From Sandaracinaceae bacterium (GTDB taxonomy: Bacteria > Myxococcota_A > Polyangia > Polyangiales > Houyiibacteriaceae), in assembly GCA_016706685.1 (NCBI GenBank), contig JADJJE010000051.1:1-64000 (forward strand): a stretch of 64,000 nucleotides of DNA, in the 5' to 3' direction. This document shows, in pieces, positions 47,825 through 56,955 of this stretch (within the stretch, counting starts at the first letter, position 1; each line of letters begins with the position of its first letter). The notes beneath the pieces are model-generated. The model made no database searches. It saw only the letters and a list, made by a program, of their open reading frames with translations, and was not told the origin of the DNA. The translations under genes were made by a program, and so were the position numbers.

Positions 47825-49111
47825 CTACCCATGCAGGTTGGCGACCACGAAGTTCCCCACGATGTAGAGGAGTCCGAGCCCCACGAAGGCGTACCAGTCG
47901 AGCTTGCGCGAGGCGTCCTCGCGGCCGGCGTAGACCAGCCGGATGGAGGCGATGCTGATGAACACGGCGCAGAAGATGGTCCCCACCCCGAGGAAGTTCA
48001 TCTGCTCCGCCATGGTGATGGCCTCGGTCTCCGGCAGGATCTCGCCCAGCACGTAGGTGTTGGCCATGGCCGCGAAGATGGAGCCCACGCTCAGGCCGAA
48101 ACGCGCGTCGAGGTCCGTGACGTGCACGCGCAGCGCCAGCAGCCCGAGCATCACCGACAAGAACGTCACCCAGAAGAGCTTCAGCAGCGGCGTCCCATCC
48201 CCGCGGCGCAGCTCGATGTGTTGATGGAAGCGTGAGAACGGCGCGTGGGTGTCGGCGCCGATGGAGAGGAACCCGTAGTTGGTGTTGTAGACGTGCGTCT
48301 CGACGGAGGTCGCCCCCAGGGTCACGTCCCAGCCGGCCACCTGCACGCTCGGGTCGAGCTGCGAGTACGAGACGTCGGGGCGATAGACCTGTAGGTGCGC
48401 TTCGTTCTCCACGTCCTCGATGTCGATGTTGAGCGTGTGGTTGTCGTAGGGGAAGTGGTCCACGTCGAACACGTGGTACATGCGCGCCACGAGGCGCACC
48501 GACGTGTACTTGTGGTCGAGGTCGTCGGTCACCTCGCTGTCGATGCGGCTGAGGATCTCGCCGTTGACCAGCTCGAACGTCTGCGCCGGGTTGAGCTCCT
48601 CGTTCTGCCAGCGGAACCACATCCAGAAGTCCACCACGTAGGTGCCCTCGCGCAGGTTCACGTCGCGGATGCGGTTGATGTACATGCCCACGGTCACCAC
48701 CGAGGGCTCGGCCGGGGGCGCGTCGGCGTCGGCGGGCGCCTCTTCGGCTACGGCCTCGCTGCCCGCGTCAGGGGTGCCCGCGTCGGCGGCGGGAGGGGCG
48801 GCGGCCTCACCTCCGGCGCCTGCGGCGTCGCGCTCTGCTGTGCGGGCCCACGGGTCCTCCACGTCGCTCCCCTGGCGTGGCGTTGGCTGCACCGGAGGCG
48901 TCGGCGTGGGTGTGGGCGAGTCGTTTCCTGCGGCCCACGGGTCGTTCACGCGCTGGCCGTCCTGGGCGAGGACGCCTGCAGGGTGGAGCGCCAAGAGCAG
49001 CAAGGTGAGCGGCAGGAGCTGCGGGGCGCGGAGACCACCGCTCGCGGCGCGGCCATGAGGGCGTGCGAGCGAGCCAGCAGACGTGGGCGTGGGGAGCGGG
49101 AGGCGCATCAT
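47825..49111 (-). CDS. Pentameric ligand-gated ion channel homologue
   Basis: This 428-residue protein belongs to the Cys-loop receptor superfamily in its prokaryotic form. After an N-terminal signal (LLPLTLLLLALHPAGVLAQ) and a 95-residue disordered Pro/Ala/Asp-rich insert, the ligand-binding beta domain holds VVDFWMWFRWQNEEL and the Cys-loop-equivalent HVFDVDHFPYDNHTLNIDI. Four transmembrane helices follow: FWVTFLSVMLGLLALRV, FGLSVGSIFAAMANTYVL (pore-lining M2), VGTIFCAVFISIASIRLVYA and YAFVGLGLLYIVGNFVVANL. The Cys pair is absent, as in GLIC/ELIC. ATG 49111 overlaps the histidine kinase stop (ATGA), so the two are translationally coupled. The ligand is unknown. Confidence 0.88.
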   Translation of the reverse strand: MMRLPLPTPTSAGSLARPHGRAASGGLRAPQLLPLTLLLLALHPAGVLAQDGQRVNDPWAAGNDSPTPTPTPPVQPTPRQGSDVEDPWARTAERDAAGAGGEAAAPPAADAGTPDAGSEAVAEEAPADADAPPAEPSVVTVGMYINRIRDVNLREGTYVVDFWMWFRWQNEELNPAQTFELVNGEILSRIDSEVTDDLDHKYTSVRLVARMYHVFDVDHFPYDNHTLNIDIEDVENEAHLQVYRPDVSYSQLDPSVQVAGWDVTLGATSVETHVYNTNYGFLSIGADTHAPFSRFHQHIELRRGDGTPLLKLFWVTFLSVMLGLLALRVHVTDLDARFGLSVGSIFAAMANTYVLGEILPETEAITMAEQMNFLGVGTIFCAVFISIASIRLVYAGREDASRKLDWYAFVGLGLLYIVGNFVVANLHG

Positions 49112-50908
49112 GCGGTGGGTCTTTCGGGAGAGGCCTCGGTGGCACCGAGTTCGGCTTCGGCGCGCGCGAGGGCGGCGGCCAGGTGGGCCAGCTGCAGGGG
49201 CTTGGCCACGAAGTCGTTCATGCCTGCCGCGAGGCAGCGCGCGCGGTCGTGCTCCGTGGCGTTGGCCGTGGCCGCGATGATCCACGGGCGCTCGGTCCCG
49301 ATGGTCTCGCGAATGGCGAGCGTGGCGTCGAGGCCGTTCAAGCCCGGCAGGCGCATGTCCATGAAGATGACGTCATACCGCGCGGCCGCCTCCACGGCGG
49401 CGAGGCCCGTGTCCACCAGCGTGGGCGTCACGCCCAGCTGGCTGAGCATCATGGTGATGACCTTCTGGTTCACCGGCTCGTCCTCGGCCACCAGCACGCG
49501 CAGCCCGGGCGCCGCCAGCAGGTCGGGCCCGCTCACGCTGTGGGTGCCGTCATCCACGCGCGGCGCAGGCCAGGAGAACTCGAAGCGCGTGCCGCGGCCC
49601 ACCTCGCTCGTCACGTCGATGCGGCCCTCCGGCGAGCTGCACCAGGTGCGCGCAGATGGCGAGGCCGAGGCCCGTGCCGCCGAACTCGCGCGTGCTCGAG
49701 GAGTCGCCCTGTTGGAATGCGTCGAAGATGTGCGGGAGCGCCGCTGGGTCGATGCCGATGCCCGTGTCCTCCACGGTGACCTGCAGCGCGCCGTGCGCGT
49801 CGGCATAGCCCACGCGGACGTCCACGCGGCCATCGCGCGTGAACTTCACCGCGTTGCCCACCAGGTTCATGAGCGTCTGCTGGAAGCGCGTGGTGTCCAG
49901 CAGCAGGGCCTCCGGCACGCTGTCGTCGAAGCTCACGCGCAGCGCCACGCCGCGCGCGCTGGCCATGGCCTCGAACACCCGCAGCGTCTCGTGCACGGCG
50001 CGGCGCACCCGCGTGCGGGACGGGCGCAGCTCCATGCGGCCCGCCTCGATCTTGGAGAAGTCGAGGATGCTGTCCACCAGCCCGCGCAGCACGCGCGCGC
50101 TCGACTCCACGATGCCCAGCGTCTCGCGTTGCGTGGTGCTCAGCTCGCTGCGCGCCAGCACCTCCACCGGCCCGATCAGCCCGTTCAGCGGGGTGCGCAG
50201 CTCGTGCGTCATCGTGGCCAGGAACTCGCTCTTGGCGCGCGAGGCGGCCTCGGCCACGTCGCGCGCGCTGCTGAGCTCCACGCTCTGCGCGCGGATGATG
50301 GCCTCGCGCTCACGCACCTTGGCGAGCGCGGCGTCGGTGCCGCGGCGCGTGGCGATGGCGGCCCCGAGCGCCATCAGGACGAGCGTCAGTTGCGAGAACA
50401 AACGCTCGAACGCGTCGACCTCGAACTCTGGGGTCAGCGGCAGCACGGTCTCGAGCGCATGCGTCCCCAGGATCCCCGTGACGCCGATGGCGGTCCAGCC
50501 CAGCGCTACGCGGTGGTCGCCCAGCAGCCCTCCCACGAAGGGCACGAGCGGCAGGTACCAGAGCGGCATGCTCGCGCCCTGCCCGGCAACCTGAGCCGCG
50601 GCGATCAGCGCGATGGTCGCCGACCCGAGGCCGATGTGCACCGAGAGCCGCGTGCGCTCGCGCGAGTGGGCTCCGCGCAGCACCTGCACTGCAGCAAGAC
50701 ACGAGAGCGCGGCGAACGTGTTGATCAGCGCGACCCGCGGACGCCCGAGGATGAAGGAAGAGACCGCAAAGAAGGCCCACGCGGCGGCGCACAGCCAGGC
50801 AATGCGCAGCATGCGCTCACGAGCCGCCACCGCCTCGACGCTGGTCGCGGCCGTGCTCTGCGTCGCGGCATCCTGTTCGGGGGCGTGACTCACCCCGCGA
50901 GGGTACAC
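49108..50908 (-). pseudogene. Hybrid histidine kinase, frameshifted in this sequence
   Basis: This membrane hybrid kinase has N-terminal transmembrane helices (IAWLCAAAWAFFAVSSFIL, VALGWTAIGVTGILGTHAL; about 200 residues in all), a HisKA domain with the phospho-acceptor in FLATMTHELRTPLNGL, and HATPase motifs (NLVGNAVKF, DTGIGID, GGTGLGLAICAHL). At 49625-49627 (a CCC run on +) one extra base shifts the frame. The continuation GRIDVTSEVGRGTRFEF, then a receiver domain (VLVAEDEPVNQKVITMML, FMDMRLPGLNGLDA, KPLQLAHL), runs in the next frame to 49108. Either a mutation or a sequencing error. It lies 16 bp after argS; its stop overlaps the ion channel start. Confidence 0.85.
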
Positions 50909-50924
50909 GAGCCGCGACCCGAGG

Positions 50925-52676
50925 TTACATGCGCTCGACCACGTCGATGCCCAGCAGCGTGAGGCCGCGGCCCAGCTGGCGCGAGACCAGCGCGGTGAGG
51001 CGCAGGCGGCTCGCGCGCGCGTCGGCGTCGTCGGCGTTCAGCACCGGGCACACCTCGTAGAAGCGGCTGAAGGCCTTCGACAGCTCGAAGAGGTGCTCGC
51101 ACAGGTAGTTGGGCTGGCTGGTCTCGGCCGCCTGGTGCACCACGTCGCCGAAGCGCGCGATGAGCCGCGCGAGGGCCTGCTCCTCTTCGGTGACCAGCGT
51201 GACGGCGCCGGCGAGCTGGTCTGGATCGACCTCGCCCTTCCGGAAGATGCTGCGGCAGCGCACGTAGGCGTTCTGCATGTAGGGCCCGGCGTTCCCCTGG
51301 AACGAGATCATCTTGTCCCAGTCGAACACGTAGTCGCTCACCCGGTTCTGGCGCAGGTCGGCGTACTTCACGGCGCCGATGCCCAGCTTGGTGGCGGTGT
51401 CGTCGAGGTCGGCCGGGTCGATCTTGAGTCGCCCCTCGTCCATGCCCTCTTGGATGCGGGCGCGGGCGCGCTCCACGGCCTCGCTCAGCAAGCCCTGCAG
51501 CGTGACCTCCACGCCGTCGCGCGACCGGATGGGCTTCTGGTCCTCGCCCAGCACCGAGCCGAAGGCGATGTGCTCCATGCGCGTGGTCACGCCCAGCAGC
51601 TGGCTCAGCCCGAAGACCTGCTTGAAGTGCAGCGCCTGCGGCGTGCCCACCACGTCGAGCACGCGGTCGGCCTTCATGACGTCGCGCCGGTAGAGCACGG
51701 CCGCCATGTCCGTGGTGCTGTACAGGAAGGCCCCGTCGCGCTTGCGCACGATGAACGGCTCCTTCTGTTTCTCGAGCCCCTTGGACGGCGTGGGCAGCTC
51801 GTTCCAGAACACGCACAGCGCGCCCTCGTCCTCGCGGGCGAGGCCCTTCTCTTGCAGCAGGTCCACCACCCCCTGCAGACGGTCGTGATAGAAGCTCTCG
51901 CCCAGCCACTCGTCGAAGGTCACGCCCAGCTGGCCGTACACCACGTCCAGCGTCTTGCGCGTGGCCGCCACGAAGCGCTTCCAGAGCGCGGTGTTCTCGG
52001 GGTCCCCGTTCTGCAGCTTGGCGAGCTCTGCGCGCGCGCTCTCGGCGAAGGCCTCGTCGGTCTTGCTGCGGGCGCTGGCCAGCGCATACACGCGCCCCAG
52101 CTCCACGATGGCGTCCTGGTCGAGCGCGTCCTGGCTGCCCCACTCGCGCATGCCCACTATCAGGAGCCCGAACTGCGTGCCCCAGTCACCCAGGTGGTTC
52201 ACGCTGGTCACGCGGTGGCCCACGAAGCGCAGCAGCTTCACCAGCGCGTGGCCGATGATGGTGGAGCGCAGGTGCCCCACGTGCATCTGCTTCGCGATGT
52301 TGGGGCTCGAGTAGTCCACCACCACGTGCTCGGCGGTGTCCACGGTGTCCACGCCGTCGCGCTCGCGGTCGGCGTACATGGCGTCGAGGGCCCGCCCGAG
52401 CCACGCCGCCGAGATGCGCAGGTTGATGAAGCCGGGGCCCGCCACCTCGGCGGCCTCCACGGCCTCGTGTTCCAGCAGCTTCGCCGCGATGGGCTCCGCC
52501 AAGTCGCGCGGCTTCTTGCCCAGCTGCTTGGCCAGCGCCATGGCGCCGTTCACCTGGTAGTCGCCGAACTTCGCGTCCTGCGTGGGGCGCAGCAGCGCGG
52601 CCGGGGCTTCGGGCAGGTCGAGGGCGGACTGCATCGCCTCGCTGGCGATGAGGTTCAGGGTGCGTTCGAGCAGCAT
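50925..52676 (-). CDS. argS: Arginyl-tRNA synthetase
   Basis: This 583-residue class I synthetase has an N-terminal tRNA-contact domain (AKFGDYQVNGAMALAKQLGKK), the HIGH-type motif in SSPNIAKQMHVGHLRSTIIG, VNHLGDWGTQFGLLIVG and a KMSKS-like loop region after FGSVLGEDQKPIRSRDG. An anticodon-binding C-terminal domain with FSRFYEVCPVLN and RLTALVSRQLGRGLTLLGI completes it. It charges tRNA-Arg. ATG 52676 (MLLERTLNLI) is preferred to ATG 52694 by comparison with known N-termini. The hybrid kinase follows 16 bp later, perhaps on the same transcript. Intact and of normal length. Confidence 0.95.
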   Translation of the reverse strand: MLLERTLNLIASEAMQSALDLPEAPAALLRPTQDAKFGDYQVNGAMALAKQLGKKPRDLAEPIAAKLLEHEAVEAAEVAGPGFINLRISAAWLGRALDAMYADRERDGVDTVDTAEHVVVDYSSPNIAKQMHVGHLRSTIIGHALVKLLRFVGHRVTSVNHLGDWGTQFGLLIVGMREWGSQDALDQDAIVELGRVYALASARSKTDEAFAESARAELAKLQNGDPENTALWKRFVAATRKTLDVVYGQLGVTFDEWLGESFYHDRLQGVVDLLQEKGLAREDEGALCVFWNELPTPSKGLEKQKEPFIVRKRDGAFLYSTTDMAAVLYRRDVMKADRVLDVVGTPQALHFKQVFGLSQLLGVTTRMEHIAFGSVLGEDQKPIRSRDGVEVTLQGLLSEAVERARARIQEGMDEGRLKIDPADLDDTATKLGIGAVKYADLRQNRVSDYVFDWDKMISFQGNAGPYMQNAYVRCRSIFRKGEVDPDQLAGAVTLVTEEEQALARLIARFGDVVHQAAETSQPNYLCEHLFELSKAFSRFYEVCPVLNADDADARASRLRLTALVSRQLGRGLTLLGIDVVERM

Positions 52677-52902
52677 GGGCCGGGAGGGATACACCGGATG
52701 GGGCCGCGGCGCATCTGGGGGGTGGCCCGGAAGAAGTCCACCCCCCGGCGCTTCGCGGTGACTTGCTCAGCGTGGGCGCACTGGCGTCTGGGTTCCCGTC
52801 GATGATGACCGTAAAATCGAATGGGATACCAAGGTCGCTCGGTACGCCGGAGTCGTCCAGCGACGGCGCACAAGGCCGCCGAGCGCGTCGCTCACCGGGC
52901 CC

Positions 52903-52931
52903 ATAGTCCCCACGAACCTTCTCCGACGCGT
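52903..52931 (+). repeat. Direct repeat, left copy
   Basis: This sequence matches 54184-54212 at 23 of 29 positions, with most differences being transitions. Both contain GAACCTTCTC. The copies bracket the lipoprotein gene at 53058-54152. Confidence 0.5.
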
Positions 52932-52957
52932 CTACCAAGAGTTTACAGATAGCGAAT

Positions 52958-52982
52958 CTGCGCAATACGCTGTCGGTCAGCG
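52958..52982 (+). repeat. IS91-end-like sequence, copy 2
   Basis: It matches 2602-2626 at 24 of 25 positions. With the transposase remnant at 54228-54500 it marks a decayed IS91-type element in which a lipoprotein gene now lies between the end and the transposase. Confidence 0.5.
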
Positions 52983-53057
52983 ATTGGCCGAGGCCGACGC
53001 CGTCGCGCGATTCGTGCCGCCCGACGCGACGACACGAACAGACGACACGATGGAGAC

Positions 53058-54152
53058 ATGACGATGAATCGATGGACAGTCACGGGTGCGATTCTGGCGG
53101 CGATGTTCGCGATCGGCTGCGGGGACAGCATCGAGCCGTTCGTCGGAAGCGCAAATCGAGTGGCTGTTGGCGCCGGGCCGGTCGTGGTCGTCTCGGGGCA
53201 CACGTCGCCAAACATACCGGTGGAGATCGGAGCCCTGGGTCCGGGGGACACTCCCGCGGGCGCATGGACGAGAAGGTCGGATGCCCAAGGCGAGGTCTAC
53301 CTCAGTGTGCCCGACACGGGTGCGTACGTGGCCTTTGTGGTGACCCCCGGTGGAGACACCACGGGGACCCAGCGATTGGAGATTGAGGGCACTCGCGTCT
53401 CGCCCGGCCTCGAGGTGGGGATCAATGGCGAGTCTCGGTGCACCGGCGGTCCCAGCTGCATGCTCAGGTTTCGTGGTGATATCGCCGCCATCTCCGTCGT
53501 GACCGCAGACCCCGGGACACTGGTCTCCTCGGGCTCTCTGCCGCCACAGACGTTTGCTGCGGGCGGCGTCAACGTGCCCGCGGAGGTGCCGAGTATGGGC
53601 GCACTCCCCTTGCGCCGCCTCTTCGACAGCCGCGATCGCACGCCGGTGGTGCAGGTCCCGGTCCGCTTGCAGTTTCCAGACGGTGCCGTCGTCGACTCAC
53701 GGGTCGACCTCCAAGCGGACGACGCACGCACCTTGCTCGCCAAGCAGCTCGAGGGTGTCACGCGTGGCGCTGTACCGCTGACGCCCGAGGGCACCGGGGC
53801 GGGCGTCGTCGCGATGTACGCTCGCGGAGCGTTCTTTGCGCTCGAGAGCGTTCGTGACGCACCGACGGTCGGCGACATCGCACTCGTTGCGATGGTCTCC
53901 GAGCGCTGGGTGAGGGCTGGCTCGTGCGGCACCTATGGTAATGGCAGCCAGACGGTGCACGTCGAGCGGGGTCGCACCGACGCGACGGTCACGTTCTACG
54001 ATCGCCGCACGGGCGTGGTTCGAAGCACCTCGACGATGCAAGGGCCGAGCATCGCGTGCCCGGCGGTCCTCAGCCGCGCCGCCACGACGGTCTCGGAGCA
54101 GCTCTCGCAGCAGGCCATCCGAACGTGGATCGCCGAGCACATCCCTGAGTGA
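53058..54152 (+). CDS. Exported protein inside an IS91-derived segment
   Basis: This 364-residue protein has an N-terminal signal (TGAILAAMFAIGCGDS, possible lipidation at the Cys). The mature part is rich in beta strands: VVVVSGHTSPNIPVEIGALG, AYVAFVVTPGGDTTGTQRLEI, PVRLQFPDGAVVDSRVDL and ATVTFYDRRTGVVRSTSTM, and it contains few cysteines. The strands repeat in a way that suggests Ig- or carboxypeptidase-regulatory-like domains. No family is recognised. Base and codon use are milder in G+C than neighbours, and it is bracketed by direct repeats and transposon remnants, so it may be a captured passenger. Confidence 0.6.
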   Translation: MTMNRWTVTGAILAAMFAIGCGDSIEPFVGSANRVAVGAGPVVVVSGHTSPNIPVEIGALGPGDTPAGAWTRRSDAQGEVYLSVPDTGAYVAFVVTPGGDTTGTQRLEIEGTRVSPGLEVGINGESRCTGGPSCMLRFRGDIAAISVVTADPGTLVSSGSLPPQTFAAGGVNVPAEVPSMGALPLRRLFDSRDRTPVVQVPVRLQFPDGAVVDSRVDLQADDARTLLAKQLEGVTRGAVPLTPEGTGAGVVAMYARGAFFALESVRDAPTVGDIALVAMVSERWVRAGSCGTYGNGSQTVHVERGRTDATVTFYDRRTGVVRSTSTMQGPSIACPAVLSRAATTVSEQLSQQAIRTWIAEHIPE

Positions 54153-54183
54153 GCCAAGGATCGATGGGCGCTCGCTGAAGCCT

Positions 54184-54212
54184 ACAGTCCGCATGAACCT
54201 TCTCTGATGTGT
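54184..54212 (+). repeat. Direct repeat, right copy
   Basis: The partner of 52903-52931 (23 of 29 positions identical), located between the lipoprotein gene and the transposase remnant. Confidence 0.5.
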
Positions 54213-54227
54213 GCCGCGAAGAGAGCG

Positions 54228-54500
54228 CGTCTTCAGGGTCAGCTCCACACCATCGTGGCGGAGTCTCAGTCGTGTTTCTTTCAGGGGTGGCCGCAAGATG
54301 TAGCGAACAAGGTGCTCCATCTCTTCGCGGGGACCAGCCGCCACGCTCACGTGGGCGTCGAGGTCAAAGCCGACTTCGTGCGCCATTCTGCGGACGAAGG
54401 TGCTTGGGCCGCGAGCGGTGCCGTGGCGCAGGCGCTGGGCGCCCTTGTTGAAGACGCCCTCCGCGCACAGCTCGCCCATGTCCAGGGTGAGCTGGTCGAG
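54228..54500 (-). pseudogene. IS91 transposase remnant
   Basis: About 90 codons align with the middle of the transposase at 2764-4284: LTLDMGELCAEGVFNKGAQR, GFDLDAHVSVAAG, LVRYILRPPLKETRLRL and GVELTLKT. The N-terminal zinc and HUH regions and the C-terminus are missing. The fragment ends 56 bp from the stop of the DppC-like gene. It is a decayed relic of a second element copy. Confidence 0.85.
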
Positions 54501-54555
54501 CCTGGCGCTGGCGGACCGCCGGACTTCCACCGGCGGCCGCCTGTGGTCCACGCTC

Positions 54556-55359
54556 CTAGCGCGCCCGCGGGTCCAGCCGGTCGCGCAGGGCGTCGCCGCT
54601 CAGGTGGAACGCCAGCACCGTGGTGGCGATGCACGCGCCGCTGATGAGGGCCACGTGCGGAAAGCGCAGCAGCACGCTGCTGCCTTGGTCGAGCAGGGCG
54701 CCCCATGAGACGGACACGCCGGGGCCGAGGCCCAGGAAGGACAGCGTGGACTCGGCCAGGATGACGCCGCCGAGGCCTGCTGTGGCCTGGATGACGATGG
54801 GGCCCGCGAGGTTGGGGAGGATGTGGCGCAGCAGCACGCGCAGGTCCGAGGCGCCGAGCGCGCGCGCGGCTTCCACGTAGGCCAGCTGGCGGATGGAGAG
54901 CGTGGCGGCGCGCGCGACGCGGGCGTAGATGACCCAGCCCGACACGCTCAGCGCGAAGATCAGGTGCAGCAGGCCCGGCTGCACCACCACGGCCAGGATG
55001 GCGATGTTGAGGATGATGCCCGGGAACGCCTGGAACACGTCGGTGAGGGCCGAGAGCGCGTGGTCGGCGGCGCCACCGAAGTAGCCCGCGGCGGCGCCCA
55101 GCAGGGTGCCCACCACCACGGACACCAGCACCACGCTGAGCGACACCAGCGCGGCCAAGCGGGCGCCGTGCAGCAGCGCGCTCAGGAGGTCCACGCCGTT
55201 GTCGGCGGTGCCCAGCACGTGCGCGGCGGAGGGCGCTTCAAACTGGTGGTCGAGGTCGATGGCGGCCGGGTCGTGCGGCGCGAGCCAGGGGCCCACCACG
55301 CCCAGCGTGAAGAACAGCAAGGCCAGCACCAGGCCTACACGCGCGAAGAGCTTCTTCAT
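54556..55359 (-). CDS. Oligopeptide/dipeptide ABC permease, DppC type
   Basis: This 267-residue inner-membrane permease has five or six helices (VGLVLALLFFTLGVVGPWLA, LVSLSVVLVSVVVGTLLGAAAG, IILNIAILAVVVQPGLLHLIF, GGVILAESTLSFLGLG). The EAA loop motif that docks the ATPase is VEAARALGASDLRVLLRHILPN. The N-terminal VLGTADNGVDLLSALLHGAR is typical of DppC/OppC. It pairs with the DppB gene 13 bp upstream. No ATPase or binding-protein gene follows; the transposase remnant begins 56 bp beyond the stop. The substrate cannot be stated: oligopeptide, nickel or sugar. Confidence 0.92.
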   Translation of the reverse strand: MKKLFARVGLVLALLFFTLGVVGPWLAPHDPAAIDLDHQFEAPSAAHVLGTADNGVDLLSALLHGARLAALVSLSVVLVSVVVGTLLGAAAGYFGGAADHALSALTDVFQAFPGIILNIAILAVVVQPGLLHLIFALSVSGWVIYARVARAATLSIRQLAYVEAARALGASDLRVLLRHILPNLAGPIVIQATAGLGGVILAESTLSFLGLGPGVSVSWGALLDQGSSVLLRFPHVALISGACIATTVLAFHLSGDALRDRLDPRAR

Positions 55360-55372
55360 GCGATCACCCCGC

Positions 55373-56302
55373 TCACGCGAGCCTCACGCGCGGGTCGACC
55401 ACCACGTAGAGCAGGTCGACCGCGATGTTGAGCGCCACGTAGGTGACGGCCACCACCAACACGCAGCCCTGCACCACCGGCATGTCGCGCGCGAAGAACG
55501 CGTCCAGGAAGAGCTGCCCGAGCCCCGCGCGCTCGAAGACCTTCTCGGTGACCACGGCGCCCGACAGCAGCGCGCCCAGCTGCGCCGCGCCGATGGTGAG
55601 CACCGGCAGGAGCGCGTTGCGCAGCACGTGCTTGATGGCCACCACCGGCTCGCTCAGGCCGCGGGCGCGCGCCGCCAGCACGTATTGCTCGTCATAGACC
55701 TCCAGCATGGAGGCGCGCGTCTGGCGCGTGAGGATGGCCGCGAGCGCGGTGCCCAGCGTGACGGCGGGCAGCAAGAGGCCCACCACGCCGCTCGCGTCGT
55801 CACCTGGCAGCGGCAGCCAGCGTAGCTCGACCGCGAACGCCAGGATGAGCAGCGGGCCCAGCCAGATGTTGGGGATGGCCAGCCCCAGCACGGCCACCGT
55901 GGAAGCGAGCGCGTCCACGCCGGTCCCGCGCCGCGCCGCCGCCAGCACGCCGAGCGGCAGCGCGATGCCGAACGCCAACGCCAGCGCCGCGAGCGACAGG
56001 GCCACCGTGGCCGGAAGCACCTCGGCGATGAGCGACCCCACCGTGCGCGCGGGGCTGCGGAACGAGTGCCCGAGCGAGCCGTCCAGCACGTCGCCCACGA
56101 AGTGCCCGTACTGAACCGGCAGCGACGCGTCGAGGTGCAGCGTCTGCCGCAGCGCCGCGCGCTCCTCGGGGCTGGCCTGGTCCCCCAGGATGGCGTCCAC
56201 CGGGTCGCCGGGCACCAGCCGCACCAGCAGGAAGACGAGCGTCACCACGCCCACGACCGTCGCCGCCGCGCGCAGGGACCTCTGTGCCAGATAGCGCCAC
56301 AC
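55373..56302 (-). CDS. Oligopeptide/dipeptide ABC permease, DppB type
   Basis: This 309-residue permease has the DppB N-terminus YLAQRSLRAAATVVGVVTLVFLLVRLVPGDPVDAIL, shortened, then six helices in all and the EAA loop AARARGLSEPVVAIKHVLRNALLP. HFVGDVLDGSLGHSFRSPARTV is the usual extracytoplasmic segment. With the DppC gene behind it, it forms the transmembrane pore of a peptide/nickel-type importer. Its promoter should be in 56303-56416, opposite the hypothetical gene at 56417. The normal partners (two ATPases and a periplasmic binding protein) are absent from this window. Confidence 0.92.
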   Translation of the reverse strand: MWRYLAQRSLRAAATVVGVVTLVFLLVRLVPGDPVDAILGDQASPEERAALRQTLHLDASLPVQYGHFVGDVLDGSLGHSFRSPARTVGSLIAEVLPATVALSLAALALAFGIALPLGVLAAARRGTGVDALASTVAVLGLAIPNIWLGPLLILAFAVELRWLPLPGDDASGVVGLLLPAVTLGTALAAILTRQTRASMLEVYDEQYVLAARARGLSEPVVAIKHVLRNALLPVLTIGAAQLGALLSGAVVTEKVFERAGLGQLFLDAFFARDMPVVQGCVLVVAVTYVALNIAVDLLYVVVDPRVRLA

Positions 56303-56416
56303 GCGCGCACGCTACGCGGCACGGGCGGATGTGTCGATCCCCCGGTGGCACACCGCAAGTGTCGATGCACGCGCACGCGACGCAACTCGCGCGGGGTCGG
56401 GCCGAGAAGCCGGGCC

Positions 56417-56902
56417 ATGAGCAAGCATCACCCGAGGTTCCAGATCCCGAGCATCCACCGACTACCCACGCGCCACGCGTCTCTCGAAGAGCTGCGTCGG
56501 CGCGCGGCGCCCTTACGCACGGCCATCGCGCACGAACGGGACCTGGCGCGCGTGGTGCACCGCTTCTTCGACGCCTTCTCAGAAGAAGAGCGCCTCTTCG
56601 AGACCTCCGTGCGCAGTGACGAGCCGAGGCTGCACGCCGTCCTCGGGAGTGTCCGCGCGCGCTTCCCGGGCGAGGCGTTCGAGACGAACCTCTTCTTCTC
56701 GGAGGCGCTGGGGCTCTACCACGGCGGCCTCTGCTCGGCGCGGCGCGTGGGCTGCGTGTTCCAGTTCGCAGAGGACAATCAGGGGGTGATCGCCCTCTCA
56801 CCGATCTTCCCTGGCCCCAACTCGGACTTCTTCCGCTACACGATGGTGCTCGCCGAGCGCCCGCTCGCCACCACGGTGCGCTGCCGCGGCGGGAGCGCGT
56901 GA
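56417..56902 (+). CDS. Hypothetical protein
   Basis: This 161-residue soluble protein has a helical N-terminus (LEELRRRAAPLRTAIAHERDLARVVHRFFDAF) and a beta-rich C-terminal half (GEAFETNLFFSEALGLYHGGL, GCVFQFAEDNQGVIALSPIF, FFRYTMVLAERPLATTVRC). Acid and aromatic residues are clustered. I do not recognise the family; the fold could be a ligand-binding alpha/beta domain. It is divergent from the DppBC genes and followed by the tandem lipoproteins 54 bp later. ATG 56417 is the first in frame, with no clear ribosome-binding site. Confidence 0.55.
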   Translation: MSKHHPRFQIPSIHRLPTRHASLEELRRRAAPLRTAIAHERDLARVVHRFFDAFSEEERLFETSVRSDEPRLHAVLGSVRARFPGEAFETNLFFSEALGLYHGGLCSARRVGCVFQFAEDNQGVIALSPIFPGPNSDFFRYTMVLAERPLATTVRCRGGSA

Positions 56903-56955
56903 TGCGCCGGAGGCACACGAGCACATGCGCGCCGGGGATGTGATACGCCTATGGG

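Larger units (their letters stand above)
52695..53057. other. Intergenic stretch with element remnants
   Basis: No gene is visible. The right part holds one member of a 29-bp imperfect direct repeat (52903-52931) and the IS91-end-like copy (52958-52982). The left part, next to the argS start, shows no hairpin or promoter that I can name with confidence. Confidence 0.5.
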
